Assembly (NCBI GenBank): GCA_963848495.1
Contig: CAWKDV010000002.1
Span: 1-64,000, forward strand
Source of the DNA: JAICJR01 sp963848495
GTDB lineage: Bacteria; Actinomycetota; Thermoleophilia; Solirubrobacterales; Thermoleophilaceae
Length of the DNA: 64,000 nt
Reading direction: 5' to 3'
Below, one piece after another: positions 43,035-51,378 of the stretch. Each line of letters starts with the position of its first letter. Positions within the stretch are counted from its first letter, which is position 1. The translations under genes were made by a program, and so were the position numbers. The notes beneath the pieces were generated by a model that was given only the letters and a program-made list of their open reading frames with translations, was not told where the DNA came from and ran no database searches.

Positions 43035-44828
43035 TTAGGAGCAGAGCTTGTAGACGCGGCTCGTCTTGCGCACGCGCCCGTGCTTCGGGCGGACGCTGAT
43101 CGTGAGACGAGCCGTGCTGCTCTTCACCCGGCGCAGGTCCACCACCGCGTAGCGGGAGTGGCCGCGGCGGACGACGTGCAGGCGCATGCCGGCGAGCGTG
43201 GCGCGAACCGTTCCCGCCCGCGGGAGCTTCACCAGCAGGCGCCTGCGGGCGCTGCAGCTCACCCTCACGGGCGAGCGCGGGCTCGCGTGAGGCGCTGACC
43301 CGTTGTCCCGCGGCCACACGCTGTCCGCCACGCGCAGCACGTAGAAGCCGCTCGTGCCGTCCGTGAACCAGACCTCGTGCCGCTCGGGCGCGAAGGCGGG
43401 CTTCGACATGGCGAAGTCGCTCGCCATGTAGCCGTTCTCGGAGCGCGGCGCCGGCGGCGCGACGTAGTAGCCGATCTCCTTCGGGTGCACCAGGTCCGAG
43501 ATGTCGAACAGGCGCAGTCCCGACGCGATGAACGAGCAGGCGACGATCTTTGGGTCGACCTCGGTGGGGACGTTGCAGTAGTGGGCCGCGTAGCCCTGCG
43601 CGGGGTTCTTCGTGCCGGGGTCGCCGGCGGCGGTGGCGGCCGCGTGTGCCGCGGGCTGGTCGATCGCCAGCCGGATGTTGGAGACGATGAACGGCTTGGT
43701 CTCGTCCGAGATGTCGATGATGCGGGCCGCGCCGACCATGTCGGGGTCGCCCGTGGGGCTGAGCGTGGCCTGGTTGTACTCGTCGAACTCGAGCAGGTAG
43801 GGATGGCCGTTCTCGCTGAACGGGATCGCGTTCTGCGGGATCGACACGGAGTTCCAGGTGAGCCGGGCGACCTCACGCGCGTGCGGGTCCGGCTTGCGCG
43901 CCTGGATCTGGCTCGTGTCGAGTATCAGCAGGTTGCCCTTCGGGTCGGCGATGTAGGCGCGGTTGCCGTCGTCACTCAGCGTCATGCCGTGCGAGTACTC
44001 GTTGCCCTGCCAGATCGCGTGCGGCTCCTTCGGGTTGCTCACGTCGATCGCGGTGATCGACTGCAGCGCCGTGCTGGTGGCGTAGAAGGTCTTGCCGTCG
44101 GCCGAGAAGCCGCTCTCGTGGCCGAAGCGCGCGTACGGGCCGTCGGCGTCGAGCACGGGGTGGCGGCAGTCGCCCCGCACGTCGTAGATCGAGAAGAAGC
44201 CGGGCTCGGTGGCGAGGTTCCCGTTCACCGCGGCGAGCAGCCCGCGCTCGGGGTTGAGGTTGAGCGACTCGTGCGGCGACAGCATCGAGGAGGTGGTGAG
44301 GGTGGCGGTCTGCACCGGGTGCGCCGGGTTCGACATGTCGAGCACCGCCACTCCCACGGAGCCGCCGCCCGGGTTGAGCGCGTTCAGCGGGAACATCAGC
44401 GTGGTGTCGTAGAAGGCGCACTCGTGACCCTGGGTGTCGATGTAGCGGAAGACCTTGAAGCCGCCCTCGGTGCCCTGGTGGCCGATGAGCGTCACGTTGC
44501 AGCTCAGGCTGTTCGCCGCGGTGCCGGCCGGCACGCGCCCGTCGAGGCCGGGCTCGGGGTGCGAGCCGGGGCCGCAGGACGCCGGCGCGGGGGTGGCGGC
44601 GAACGGCGGCTCGGGCCGGTGCACCACGGGCACGGCGGCCGGCGTGTCGCCGGAGCCGAGGCCGATGGCGAACAGGTCGTTGGTGGGGCCCGACTGGGCG
44701 AACGCGCCGCCCGCCAGCTCGGCGGCCGTCACGGACCCCGCCAGGACTGCCCCGATCGCGGCAATGCGCATGAGGCTGGTGGCACCCGTCCACCAGCGCA
44801 CGATCGCTCGTTTGCTCTTCCCCGGCAC
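43035..44828 (-). CDS. Secreted LVIVD-repeat propeller protein
   Basis: A 597-residue exported protein. The GTG at 44828, preceded by GGGAGACGTCGAGGA, opens a basic stretch and a signal helix (MRIAAIGAVLAGSVTAAELA). The body has LVIVD-type propeller repeats: VGVAVLDMSNPAHPVQTATL, ITAIDVSNPKEPHAIW, ARIIDISDETKPFIVSNIRL and LRLFDISDLVHPKEIGYYVA. A small cysteine-containing beta module ends the protein (ARRRLLVKLPRAGTVRATLA). Function is unknown; the family is thought to bind ligands at the surface. It is divergent from the DHA2 exporter and shares its operator region. Confidence 0.8.
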   Translation of the reverse strand: MPGKSKRAIVRWWTGATSLMRIAAIGAVLAGSVTAAELAGGAFAQSGPTNDLFAIGLGSGDTPAAVPVVHRPEPPFAATPAPASCGPGSHPEPGLDGRVPAGTAANSLSCNVTLIGHQGTEGGFKVFRYIDTQGHECAFYDTTLMFPLNALNPGGGSVGVAVLDMSNPAHPVQTATLTTSSMLSPHESLNLNPERGLLAAVNGNLATEPGFFSIYDVRGDCRHPVLDADGPYARFGHESGFSADGKTFYATSTALQSITAIDVSNPKEPHAIWQGNEYSHGMTLSDDGNRAYIADPKGNLLILDTSQIQARKPDPHAREVARLTWNSVSIPQNAIPFSENGHPYLLEFDEYNQATLSPTGDPDMVGAARIIDISDETKPFIVSNIRLAIDQPAAHAAATAAGDPGTKNPAQGYAAHYCNVPTEVDPKIVACSFIASGLRLFDISDLVHPKEIGYYVAPPAPRSENGYMASDFAMSKPAFAPERHEVWFTDGTSGFYVLRVADSVWPRDNGSAPHASPRSPVRVSCSARRRLLVKLPRAGTVRATLAGMRLHVVRRGHSRYAVVDLRRVKSSTARLTISVRPKHGRVRKTSRVYKLCS

Positions 44829-44880
44829 TCCTCGACGTCTCCCGCGCGGGATCGTAGACAGATCGCCCGGAGGGAGTATC

Positions 44881-44910
44881 ACTACCGTTTTGGTAGTACC
44901 ATCTCGGTAG
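44881..44910. promoter_or_regulatory. Two tandem TACC-N5-GGTA palindromes
   Basis: Site one: TACC 44883-44886 and GGTA 44892-44895 inside a 6-bp inverted repeat ACTACC-GTTTT-GGTAGT. Site two: TACC 44897-44900 and GGTA 44906-44909. The two centres are 14 bp apart. They lie 19 bases before the TTG start of the DHA2 exporter and 53 bases before the divergent LVIVD gene, so a repressor binding as two dimers is likely. The cognate regulator is not certain; the HxlR protein at 46828-47505 is one candidate. Confidence 0.6.
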
Positions 44911-44928
44911 CTAACCGCCCTAGCTGCC

Positions 44929-46455
44929 TTGGCCCGTCGCCCTCTCATCCTCACGTCGCTCCTGCTGGCCGCGTTCGCGATCAACCTCGACACGACGATC
45001 GTCAACGTCGCGCTGCCGACGCTCGTCAGGGAGCTGCACGCGTCGACGATCCAGCTCGAGTGGATCGTCGACGCCTACAACCTGATGTTCGCCGCGCTCG
45101 TGCTCGCCTGCGGCAACCTCGGCGACAGGCGCGGGCGCAAGGGCGTGCTGCTCGCGGGGCTCGTCCTGTTCGGCCTCGGCACCCTGTTCGGTGGCCTCGG
45201 CGGCTCTCCCGGTGAGCTGATCGCGGCGCGCGGCGTGATGGGAGTCGGCGCGGCGCTGATCTTCCCGGCCACGCTGTCGCTGCTCACGAACATCTTCACC
45301 GAGCGGCGCGAGCGGGCGCGGGCGATCGGCCTCTGGGGCGCAGTCACCGGTGTCGGCATCGCGGTCGGCCCGATCGTGGGTGGCTGGCTGCTCGAGCACT
45401 TCTCCTGGAAGAGCGTCTTCTTCGCGCTCGCGCCGGTCGCCGCCCTTGCCGCGCTGCTCGTGGCGATGAGCGTGCCGAGCTCGCGCGACCCGGAGGCGCC
45501 GCCTGCGGACCGCGCCGGCCTGGTGCTGTCCACCGCCGCGATGGCTGTGCTGATCTTCACGATCATCGGCGCGCCGGACCACGGCTGGGGCTCGGCGCGC
45601 AGCGTCGGCGGCTTCGCCGCAGCGGCGGTTCTGCTCGCTGCCTTCATCGCCTGGGAGCGGCGCGTGCGCGTGCCGATGCTCGACGTCGCGCTCTTCCGCA
45701 ACCTGCGCTTCAGCGCAGCCAGCGGCGCGGTGACCATCACCTTCTTCTCGCTGATGGGCTTCATCTTCGTGGTCACCCTCTACTTCCAGTTCATGAAGGG
45801 CTACGGCCCGCTGTCCACGGGCATACGGCTCCTGCCGGTGGCCACGCTGGTCGGCATCACGTCGATTTTCGGCACGCGGCTGGCGGTGCGCAGCGGGACC
45901 AAGCTGGTGGTGGCGGGCGGGTTGGTGTCGCTCTCCGCCGGGCTCGCCTGGGCCTCCACCTCGTCCTCGAGCACGAGCTATCTGACGATCGCGGGAGCGA
46001 TGGTGCTGATCGGCGCGGGCATCGGGCTGACCAGCGCGCCCGCCACGGAGTCGATCATGGGCGCGGTGTCCGAGGCCAAGGCGGGAATCGGCTCGGCGGT
46101 GAACGACGCCACGCGGATCCTGGGCGGCACCGTCGGCGTTGCGGTGGTGGGCAGCATCTACGCGTCGCTCTACGCCGGCCGCCTCGCCGGGGCCGGCCTG
46201 CCCGATCCGCTCGTGAGCGGCGCGCGGCGCTCGGTCGGCGCGGCGCTCGTCAGCGCCGGCCGGCTCGACCAGCGCGGCAGCCACGACGTCGCCGCCCAAC
46301 TGCGAGATGCCGCCTCGGGTGCCTTCTTTCACGGCTTCCAGACAGCGGTGCTGGTGGCGTCCGCGGTGGCGCTGCTCGGCGGGATCGCAGCGGCAGCGCT
46401 GATTCCCGCTCAGCCGCCGGCCGCGAGCCTGGAGATAGCACCATCGCAGGGATGA
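44929..46455 (+). CDS. DHA2-family (EmrB/QacA) MFS drug exporter
   Basis: A 508-residue, 14-helix DHA2 exporter. Motif D1 at helix 1 reads LDTTIVNVALPTLVRELHAS; loop 2-3 motif A is GNLGDRRGRKGVLLAG; motif C (antiporter) is GVGIAVGPIVGGWLLEHFSW; helix 4 carries ARGVMGVGAALIFPATLSLL. The TTG at 44929 is the only start near the conserved N-terminus. It exports hydrophobic compounds with a proton gradient. The stop at 46455 is followed closely by the glyoxalase-fold gene, which may be co-transcribed. Confidence 0.9.
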   Translation: MARRPLILTSLLLAAFAINLDTTIVNVALPTLVRELHASTIQLEWIVDAYNLMFAALVLACGNLGDRRGRKGVLLAGLVLFGLGTLFGGLGGSPGELIAARGVMGVGAALIFPATLSLLTNIFTERRERARAIGLWGAVTGVGIAVGPIVGGWLLEHFSWKSVFFALAPVAALAALLVAMSVPSSRDPEAPPADRAGLVLSTAAMAVLIFTIIGAPDHGWGSARSVGGFAAAAVLLAAFIAWERRVRVPMLDVALFRNLRFSAASGAVTITFFSLMGFIFVVTLYFQFMKGYGPLSTGIRLLPVATLVGITSIFGTRLAVRSGTKLVVAGGLVSLSAGLAWASTSSSSTSYLTIAGAMVLIGAGIGLTSAPATESIMGAVSEAKAGIGSAVNDATRILGGTVGVAVVGSIYASLYAGRLAGAGLPDPLVSGARRSVGAALVSAGRLDQRGSHDVAAQLRDAASGAFFHGFQTAVLVASAVALLGGIAAAALIPAQPPAASLEIAPSQG

Positions 46456-46502
46456 GTGCCGACCGAATCAACAAGCGCCGCGCGGCGCGGGAAGGAGAAC
46501 AA

Positions 46503-46877
46503 GTGGGAGCACCTGTCGTGCACTTCGAGATCACCGGCAAGGACGGCGAGGCTCTGATCAAGTACTACTCGGAGCTCTTCGGCTGGCAGATCGACGCGAA
46601 CAACCCGCTGAACTACGGCGCCGTCCAGCGCGAGGGCAACACGAATGCCGAGGGCGTGGGCATCGGCGGCGGCGTGGCCGGGGCGCCCGACGGCGCAGCG
46701 GGCGGGGTCACCGTCTACGTCGAGGTGCCCGATGTCGGCGCCTCGCTGGCCAAGGCCGAGGGCCTCGGCGGGACGCGCCTCTTCGGGCCCGACGAGGTGC
46801 CGGAGGCGAACCTCGTGCTCGGCCAGTTCACCGACCCCGAGGGGCACGTGGTCGGCCTGATCCAGTCGGCCTCCTAG
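46503..46877 (+). CDS. VOC/glyoxalase-fold protein
   Basis: A 124-residue protein with the VOC pattern: PVVHFEITGKDGEALIKYYS at the N-terminus, ELFGWQIDANNPLNYGAVQR, VTVYVEVPDVGASLAKAEGL and QFTDPEGHVVGLIQSAS. The GTG at 46503 is preferred over an upstream ATG at 46452 because AAGGAG lies five bases before it and the family N-terminus fits. Small CGLD-type VOC proteins like this often sit with drug-exporter genes; substrate unknown. Its 3' end overlaps the convergent HxlR gene by 50 bases. Confidence 0.85.
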   Translation: MGAPVVHFEITGKDGEALIKYYSELFGWQIDANNPLNYGAVQREGNTNAEGVGIGGGVAGAPDGAAGGVTVYVEVPDVGASLAKAEGLGGTRLFGPDEVPEANLVLGQFTDPEGHVVGLIQSAS

Positions 46878-47505
46878 CGGGGCCGAGCTTGGCGTGGAAG
46901 GCCTTGGCGAGCTTGCGCACCTCGGCGCGCGATCCCTCCACCGCGATGCTGCCGCTTGGCAGCACGCGGCCCTCGCGCGGCGAGGTGAGGAATGCCGCCC
47001 AGGCCTCCGCGCCGGCCACGACGGTCAGCGCGGCCTCGTCGTCAGGGCCGCGCGACAGCGACCAGCGCCGGCCATCGAAGCGGAGCGTGTAGCTGTCGTC
47101 GTCTGAGAAGCGCCAGACCCAGGTCACCGGCCCCGACGGGCCCGCGCCGTAGCGACCCAACCAGACCTTCGTGCCGGTCAGCGTCGCCTCGCCGCGGACC
47201 GGCTCGCCAGGCCGTGGTCCCTCCAGCGCGTGGTCGATCGCCCACAGAGTGAGGGAGTCGACCACCGGCTCGAGGTCGCGGCCGGCTTCGGTCAGCCGGT
47301 ACCAGACCTCGCGGCCGCGGGCGGGCGCCTCGCGCACGACGATGCCGGCCGCCTCGAGCTGGCGCAGGCGCTCCGTCAAGCGCGTAGGCGTGATCTCGGC
47401 AAGGCTGCGGGCCAGGTCGCTGAATCGACGCGGGCCAAGCAGGAGGTCTCGCACGATCAGAAGCGACCAACGTTCGCCCACCACCTCCAGGGCTCGCGCG
47501 GTCAT
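46828..47505 (-). CDS. HxlR-type regulator with SCP2-like C-terminal domain
   Basis: About 225 residues. The winged-helix part carries TARALEVVGERWSLLIVRDL, LLGPRRFSDLARSLAEITPT and RLTERLRQLEAAGIVVREAP. The second half (about 115-205) looks like an SCP2 sterol-carrier domain (TLRFDGRRWSLSRGPDDEAA, FLTSPREGRVLPSGSIAVEG), a common partner in actinobacterial HxlR proteins. The conserved HxlR lead-in YRHFC lies in frame just before the ATG at 47505, but no start codon precedes it in that frame; an ATG at 47549 is in another frame and would give only 15 codons ending at this ATG. A one-base indel between 47505 and 47549 would restore a longer gene. Confidence 0.8.
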   Translation of the reverse strand: MTARALEVVGERWSLLIVRDLLLGPRRFSDLARSLAEITPTRLTERLRQLEAAGIVVREAPARGREVWYRLTEAGRDLEPVVDSLTLWAIDHALEGPRPGEPVRGEATLTGTKVWLGRYGAGPSGPVTWVWRFSDDDSYTLRFDGRRWSLSRGPDDEAALTVVAGAEAWAAFLTSPREGRVLPSGSIAVEGSRAEVRKLAKAFHAKLGPARRPTGSGRPRAPRGR

Positions 47506-47600
47506 GCAGAAGTGGCGGTAGATGCGGTCCGAAGCCAGGTCCTGACCATTATGGGCGACCCCGGCCGCGCCGGGGGGCGAGCGCTTGGCGTGCAGACGCT

Positions 47601-47612
47601 CAAGGTTCCTTG
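47601..47612. promoter_or_regulatory. Inverted repeat CAAGG-TT-CCTTG
   Basis: A perfect 5-bp inverted repeat with a 2-base spacer lies in the 275-base divergent region between the HxlR gene and the HExxE protein gene, next to a GCATATAG element that could be a -10 box. The rest of the region shows no gene; the repeat may be an HxlR autoregulatory site. Confidence 0.4.
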
Positions 47613-47780
47613 CATATAGCTCGGCCCGGGCGTACAGTCGCGCTCGGGTACGCGCCGAGGCAGGAGGTGACCTAGCAGCAGACGAACCAGCAAGGCCTCT
47701 CCCTCCGGGGCCCTGAGCGCTGGCAGCGGCGCGCGGACGAAGCAGGCCGTCCTTCGCAAACGCAAGCTGAGGAGCTCGCA

Positions 47781-48761
47781 ATGACTCGCAACGAAGTGGC
47801 CGATTTCCGGCCGCTGAACGTGACCCTCGCCCCTGTCTCCGATGCGCTCAGCGCCTACAGCGCACGCGCGGGGATCTCCGACAAGATCCTGGCCTCCGGC
47901 TTCGACCCCCGCCCGGATCTGGACCTCGAGAAGCACCCGGGCCGCACGATCAGCGATCTCACCTACATCAACTGCTTCCTCGGAGGCACGTCGGCCTGGT
48001 CGCGCAGCGACCGCACGAACATCGACCGGGCGCTCGAGGACGCCATGACCGACGCCGGCCTGCAGCAGATCATCGCCCAGTACTACGACGGGCCGATCAC
48101 GTCGAAGGCGCTGCGCTCCCAGGCGGTCGACGCGGAGATGGGCCAGCGCTTCTTCAAGGACAACGCCGAGCAGCTCGTGAGCACGCTGGCGGCGGACCTG
48201 CTGGGAGACGCGGACCCGGACAGCACGGTGATCAACCTGATGCTGCCGGAGGGCATCGTCCTGGTGGACGGGAACTCGGACGGCAGCGACGCGGACGAGG
48301 AGGACGAGCACATGAAGCCCGTCCTCGTCGACAACGAGGCGGCCGACTCTACGCAGGGACTGGGGGGCTACCACGGCTCGGTGCCCCATCACGGCGGCGG
48401 CGCAGGGTTCATCTACTACGCCGTCGGGGTCTACTCCAAGGGCCACAACGGAATACCCGCCTTCGACGAGCCCTGGAAGAACGTGGTCGCCACCTTCTAC
48501 CACGAGCTCGTGGAGGCGCGGACCGATCCGGACGTGGAGGACGTGATCCGCACCCGCAACATGAACGAGCTCGGCTGGTACTCGCCGCGGGGCGGCGAGA
48601 TCGGGGACATCCCGATGGCGCTGGCCGGGCGCGATCTGTCGCTCGTGATGAAGGAGATCGAGCTCCGGAACGGCCGGAAGACGCCGATCCAGCTGATGTG
48701 GTCGAACCACGATCACGGTCCCGCCGAGCCCACGAAGGCCGCCGCGGGCGCCACAGCCTGA
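47781..48761 (+). CDS. Putative metalloprotein with HExxE motif
   Basis: A 326-residue protein of no recognised family name. Near residue 241 it has YHELVEARTDPDVEDV, a H-E-x-x-E motif followed by TDP, and downstream GGEIGDIP. The combination HExxExxTDP plus EIGD recurs in secreted or cytoplasmic zincin-like proteins annotated only as hypothetical, where His and Glu residues bind metal. There is no signal peptide here. A glycine/histidine patch (GGYHGSVPHHGGGAGFIYYA) precedes the motif. GAGGAG before the ATG at 47781 is a good ribosome site. It may be a peptidase-like or metal-binding protein; activity is unproven. Confidence 0.6.
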   Translation: MTRNEVADFRPLNVTLAPVSDALSAYSARAGISDKILASGFDPRPDLDLEKHPGRTISDLTYINCFLGGTSAWSRSDRTNIDRALEDAMTDAGLQQIIAQYYDGPITSKALRSQAVDAEMGQRFFKDNAEQLVSTLAADLLGDADPDSTVINLMLPEGIVLVDGNSDGSDADEEDEHMKPVLVDNEAADSTQGLGGYHGSVPHHGGGAGFIYYAVGVYSKGHNGIPAFDEPWKNVVATFYHELVEARTDPDVEDVIRTRNMNELGWYSPRGGEIGDIPMALAGRDLSLVMKEIELRNGRKTPIQLMWSNHDHGPAEPTKAAAGATA

Positions 48762-48786
48762 CGGTCGTCCGGCCGCTTGGCACGAT

Positions 48787-48815
48787 GGGCCTCGCCGCCA
48801 CGCGCGGCGGGGCCC
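48787..48815 (+). terminator. Stem-loop terminator after the HExxE gene
   Basis: GGGCC-T-CGCCGC (48787-48798) pairs with GCGGCG-G-GGCCC (48804-48815) around a CACGC loop: 12 pairs counting one U-G wobble. It begins 25 bases after the stop and is followed by GTCTTGCGTT. This is the best intrinsic-type terminator in the window. Confidence 0.7.
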
Positions 48816-48882
48816 GTCTTGCGTTAGGGTCGCCTCGGTCACGGGACGAGGGATCCCTGGGTTCGACGAGAGGAGAGGTCGG

Positions 48883-50334
48883 ATGGACGGTCGGCGCGCG
48901 GGGATCACGCGACGTGAGGCACTGAGGGACATCGGAATCGCGGGTCTCGGGATCGGCGCGATGAGCGGCGGCGTGGGCGACCTGATCGCGCGCGCGGCGG
49001 CGGCGTCGCCCAAGGCGGGCAGGCTGAAGGACATCGAGCACGTGGTGTTCCTGATGCAGGAGAACCGCTCGTTTGACCACTACTTCGGCACGCTCTCGGG
49101 CGTCCGTGGCTTCGACGACAAGAAGGGCCGCAAGGCGTTCACTCAGGTCGACAAGGTCGGCAACGTGGTCAAGCCGTTCCGCCTGACCGAGGGCTGCCTG
49201 CCGGACCTCACCCACGAGTGGGGCCCGCAGCACCGCGCCTGGAACAACGGCCGCATGGACTCGTTCGTGGCCGCCCACCAGGGCGTGGACCCCCAGGGCG
49301 TGCCGCCCGAGACGATGGGCTACTACAAGCGCTCCGACGTCGGCTTCTACTACGCGCTCGCCGACGCGTTCACGATCTGCGACCGCTACCACTGCTCGGT
49401 GATCGGGCCGACCGATCCCAACCGGCTGATGTCGATGACGGCGTCGATCGACCCGGACGGCACGCATGGCGGCCCGCTGCTCGAGACGCTGGTGGCCAAC
49501 CGCGGGACGCTGGCCGGCGCCTTCACCTGGCCCACGATGCCGGAGGCGCTGTCCGCACACCATGTGAGCTGGAAGGTCTACACCTCGCCGGCGGGCGGCA
49601 GTCTCGACAACGTGCTCACGTACTTCAAGAACTACGGGGCCGGCACGAAGCTCGCTTCGCTCGCGTTCGACCCCACCTACCCGGACGACTTCCTGGCCGA
49701 CGTGAAGCACAACCGGCTGCCGCACGTGTCGTGGCTCCTCACCGGGGCGCTCGAGACCGAACACCCTGGCGTCTCGTCCGTCGTGTCCGGCGAGCTCCAG
49801 GCGTACGAGATCGTGCACGCGCTGGTCTCCAACCCGAAGGTCTGGAAGAAGACCGCGCTGTTCATCACCTGGGACGAGAACGGCGGCTTCTTCGATCACG
49901 TTGCGCCGCCGACTCCGCCCGCGGGGACGAAGGGCGAGTTCGTGAGCGTGGCCACCCTCCCCGATGTGGCGGAGGGCATCCGCGGGCCGATCGGGCTCGG
50001 CTTCCGCGTCCCGATGCTCGTCGTGTCGCCGTTCTCGCGCGGCGGGCTCGTCAGCTCGGAGGTCTTCGACCACACCTCGATGCTGCGCTTCCTCGAGACG
50101 CGCTTCGGCACGAAGGTGCCGAACCTGACCAAGTGGCGGCGCTCAGTCACGGGCGACCTCACCGGCGCCTTCAACTTCGCGGGCGGACTGAAGGCGGCCC
50201 GGCCGCGGCTGACGAAGCCGAAGGCGGTGAACGTGGCCTGCGTGTCGCCGCAGCCGCCGGTGGTCACCTCGGGGCCGATCCCGAAGCAGGAGCGCGGCCG
50301 GCGCAAGCGGCCGAGCGGGATCGTCAGGAAGTAG
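48883..50334 (+). CDS. Tat-exported phospholipase C-like phosphoesterase
   Basis: A 483-residue PF04185 phosphoesterase. The N-terminus has a twin-arginine signal (ITRREALRDIGIAGLGIGAM). The core shows HVVFLMQENRSFDHYFGTL, DLTHEWGPQHRAWNNGRMDS, CSVIGPTDPNRLMSMTASID and FITWDENGGFFDHVAPP, with the metal ligands and catalytic Thr/Ser positions of non-specific phospholipases C. VPMLVVSPFSRGGLVSSEVF completes it. The sequence GAGAGGAGAGG precedes the ATG. It probably hydrolyses phospholipids or phosphodiesters outside the membrane, with the sequence type different from the phosphoesterase at 30100. Confidence 0.9.
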   Translation: MDGRRAGITRREALRDIGIAGLGIGAMSGGVGDLIARAAAASPKAGRLKDIEHVVFLMQENRSFDHYFGTLSGVRGFDDKKGRKAFTQVDKVGNVVKPFRLTEGCLPDLTHEWGPQHRAWNNGRMDSFVAAHQGVDPQGVPPETMGYYKRSDVGFYYALADAFTICDRYHCSVIGPTDPNRLMSMTASIDPDGTHGGPLLETLVANRGTLAGAFTWPTMPEALSAHHVSWKVYTSPAGGSLDNVLTYFKNYGAGTKLASLAFDPTYPDDFLADVKHNRLPHVSWLLTGALETEHPGVSSVVSGELQAYEIVHALVSNPKVWKKTALFITWDENGGFFDHVAPPTPPAGTKGEFVSVATLPDVAEGIRGPIGLGFRVPMLVVSPFSRGGLVSSEVFDHTSMLRFLETRFGTKVPNLTKWRRSVTGDLTGAFNFAGGLKAARPRLTKPKAVNVACVSPQPPVVTSGPIPKQERGRRKRPSGIVRK

Positions 50335-50362
50335 TTCCTAGTTCCTAGTTCCTAGTTTCTAG
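50332..50362. repeat. TAGTTCC heptamer array between convergent genes
   Basis: TAG triplets at 50332, 50339, 50346, 50353 and 50360 sit in a near-perfect tandem of the 7-base unit TAGTTCC (the last copy has one T for C change). The unit is not a multiple of three and contains CTAG on both strands, so it places stop codons in all six frames. The first TAG is the stop of the phospholipase-like gene, and the end of the DHOD-like gene lies 9 bases to the right. Confidence 0.75.
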
Positions 50363-50370
50363 ATCCGTTG

Positions 50371-51378
50371 CTACCAGGCCCCCTCGGCCCTGGCGTTCGC
50401 CTCGCGCATCTGGCTGACGTAGCCGGCTCGCTCGTAGCCGGCCTCGTCGTGGTCGGTCACGGCCAGCATGCCGCGGAAGTCGTCGACCGAGTTGAAGCCC
50501 TTGCGGTCCATCCAGGCCGTGAGCCCGTCGAGCAGCGCGCCGGCGTAACCGGGGCCGTGCCTCAGGAGGGCGGACGCCGTCATCACCACGTCCGCGCCGG
50601 CCAGCAGGTACTTCGCCACGTCGGTTGCGGTCTCCACGCCGCCGGTCCCGGCGAGCGATGCCCGCACTCGCCCCCGCAGCAGCGCGATCCAGGCGCGCGG
50701 CGCGCGCCCGTCGGCCGGCCTCGAGAGCTCGACCTGCGGCATCACCGCCAGCTCCTCGGCGTCCACGTCCGGCTGCAGGAAGCGGTTGAACAGCACGAGG
50801 GCGTCGGCGCCCGCCTTGTCGAATCGCAGCGCCATCTCGCCCATCGAGCTGAAGTAGGGGCTGACCTTGACCGCCACCGGCACGCTCACCGCATGCTTCA
50901 CGCGTTCGAGGATGTCCACGTGGCGCTGCTCGACGTCGCGCCCGGGCGTGTGCGGGTCGCCCGGCAGGTAGTAGATGTTCAGCTCGATGGCCGCCGCGCC
51001 CGACTGCTCCATCGCCCGCGCGTAGTCGGTCCAGCCCTCGGGCGTCACGCCGTTGAGGCTGCCGATCACCGGGATGTCCACGGCGGCGGTCGTCCGCTCC
51101 AGCAGGCTCAGGTAGGTGCGCGGGCCCGGGTCCTCCTTGGCGAAGGCGGGCACGTAGTCGAGCGCCTCGGCGAAGCTGTCGGACGGGCCGTCGACGAGCT
51201 CCTCGGTGCGCGCCGCCTCCTGGCGCAGCTGCTCCTCGAACAGGGAGAACAGCACGACCGCGCCGACGCCCGAGTCCGCCAGCCGCTTCACGCCCTCGAC
51301 CGTGTACGAGAGCGGCGACGCCGACGCCACGAGGGGGTTGCGCAGCTTGAGGCTCATGTAGCCGGTGGAGAGGTCCAT
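50371..51378 (-). CDS. Dihydroorotate dehydrogenase-like flavoprotein
   Basis: A 335-residue class 1-type DHOD/PreA-like TIM-barrel flavoprotein. LRNPLVASASPLSYTVEGVK opens the barrel; DIPVIGSLNGVTPEGWTDYA, ELNIYYLPGDPHTPGRDVEQ and VPVAVKVSPYFSSMGEMALR follow, and LAGTGGVETATDVAKYLLAG is the phosphate-binding end. It is 4Fe-4S-free, unlike PreA. It shares a TGATG junction with the PFOR gene (51378), so it is made together with it. Biosynthetic DHOD (pyrD) normally sits with pyrimidine genes, which are absent here, so a redox role with PFOR is more likely; that is an inference. Confidence 0.82.
   Translation of the reverse strand: MDLSTGYMSLKLRNPLVASASPLSYTVEGVKRLADSGVGAVVLFSLFEEQLRQEAARTEELVDGPSDSFAEALDYVPAFAKEDPGPRTYLSLLERTTAAVDIPVIGSLNGVTPEGWTDYARAMEQSGAAAIELNIYYLPGDPHTPGRDVEQRHVDILERVKHAVSVPVAVKVSPYFSSMGEMALRFDKAGADALVLFNRFLQPDVDAEELAVMPQVELSRPADGRAPRAWIALLRGRVRASLAGTGGVETATDVAKYLLAGADVVMTASALLRHGPGYAGALLDGLTAWMDRKGFNSVDDFRGMLAVTDHDEAGYERAGYVSQMREANARAEGAW

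Noticed and set aside
46452..46502. Start of the glyoxalase-fold gene at ATG 46452 (ATGA with the exporter stop)
   Set aside because: The extra 17 residues are basic and unlike the family N-terminus, and a strong AAGGAG site precedes the GTG at 46503.
50332..50362. Phage or element attachment site at the TAGTTCC repeats
   Set aside because: No integrase, tRNA gene or second copy of a long repeat is present in the window; simple tandem repeat is enough.
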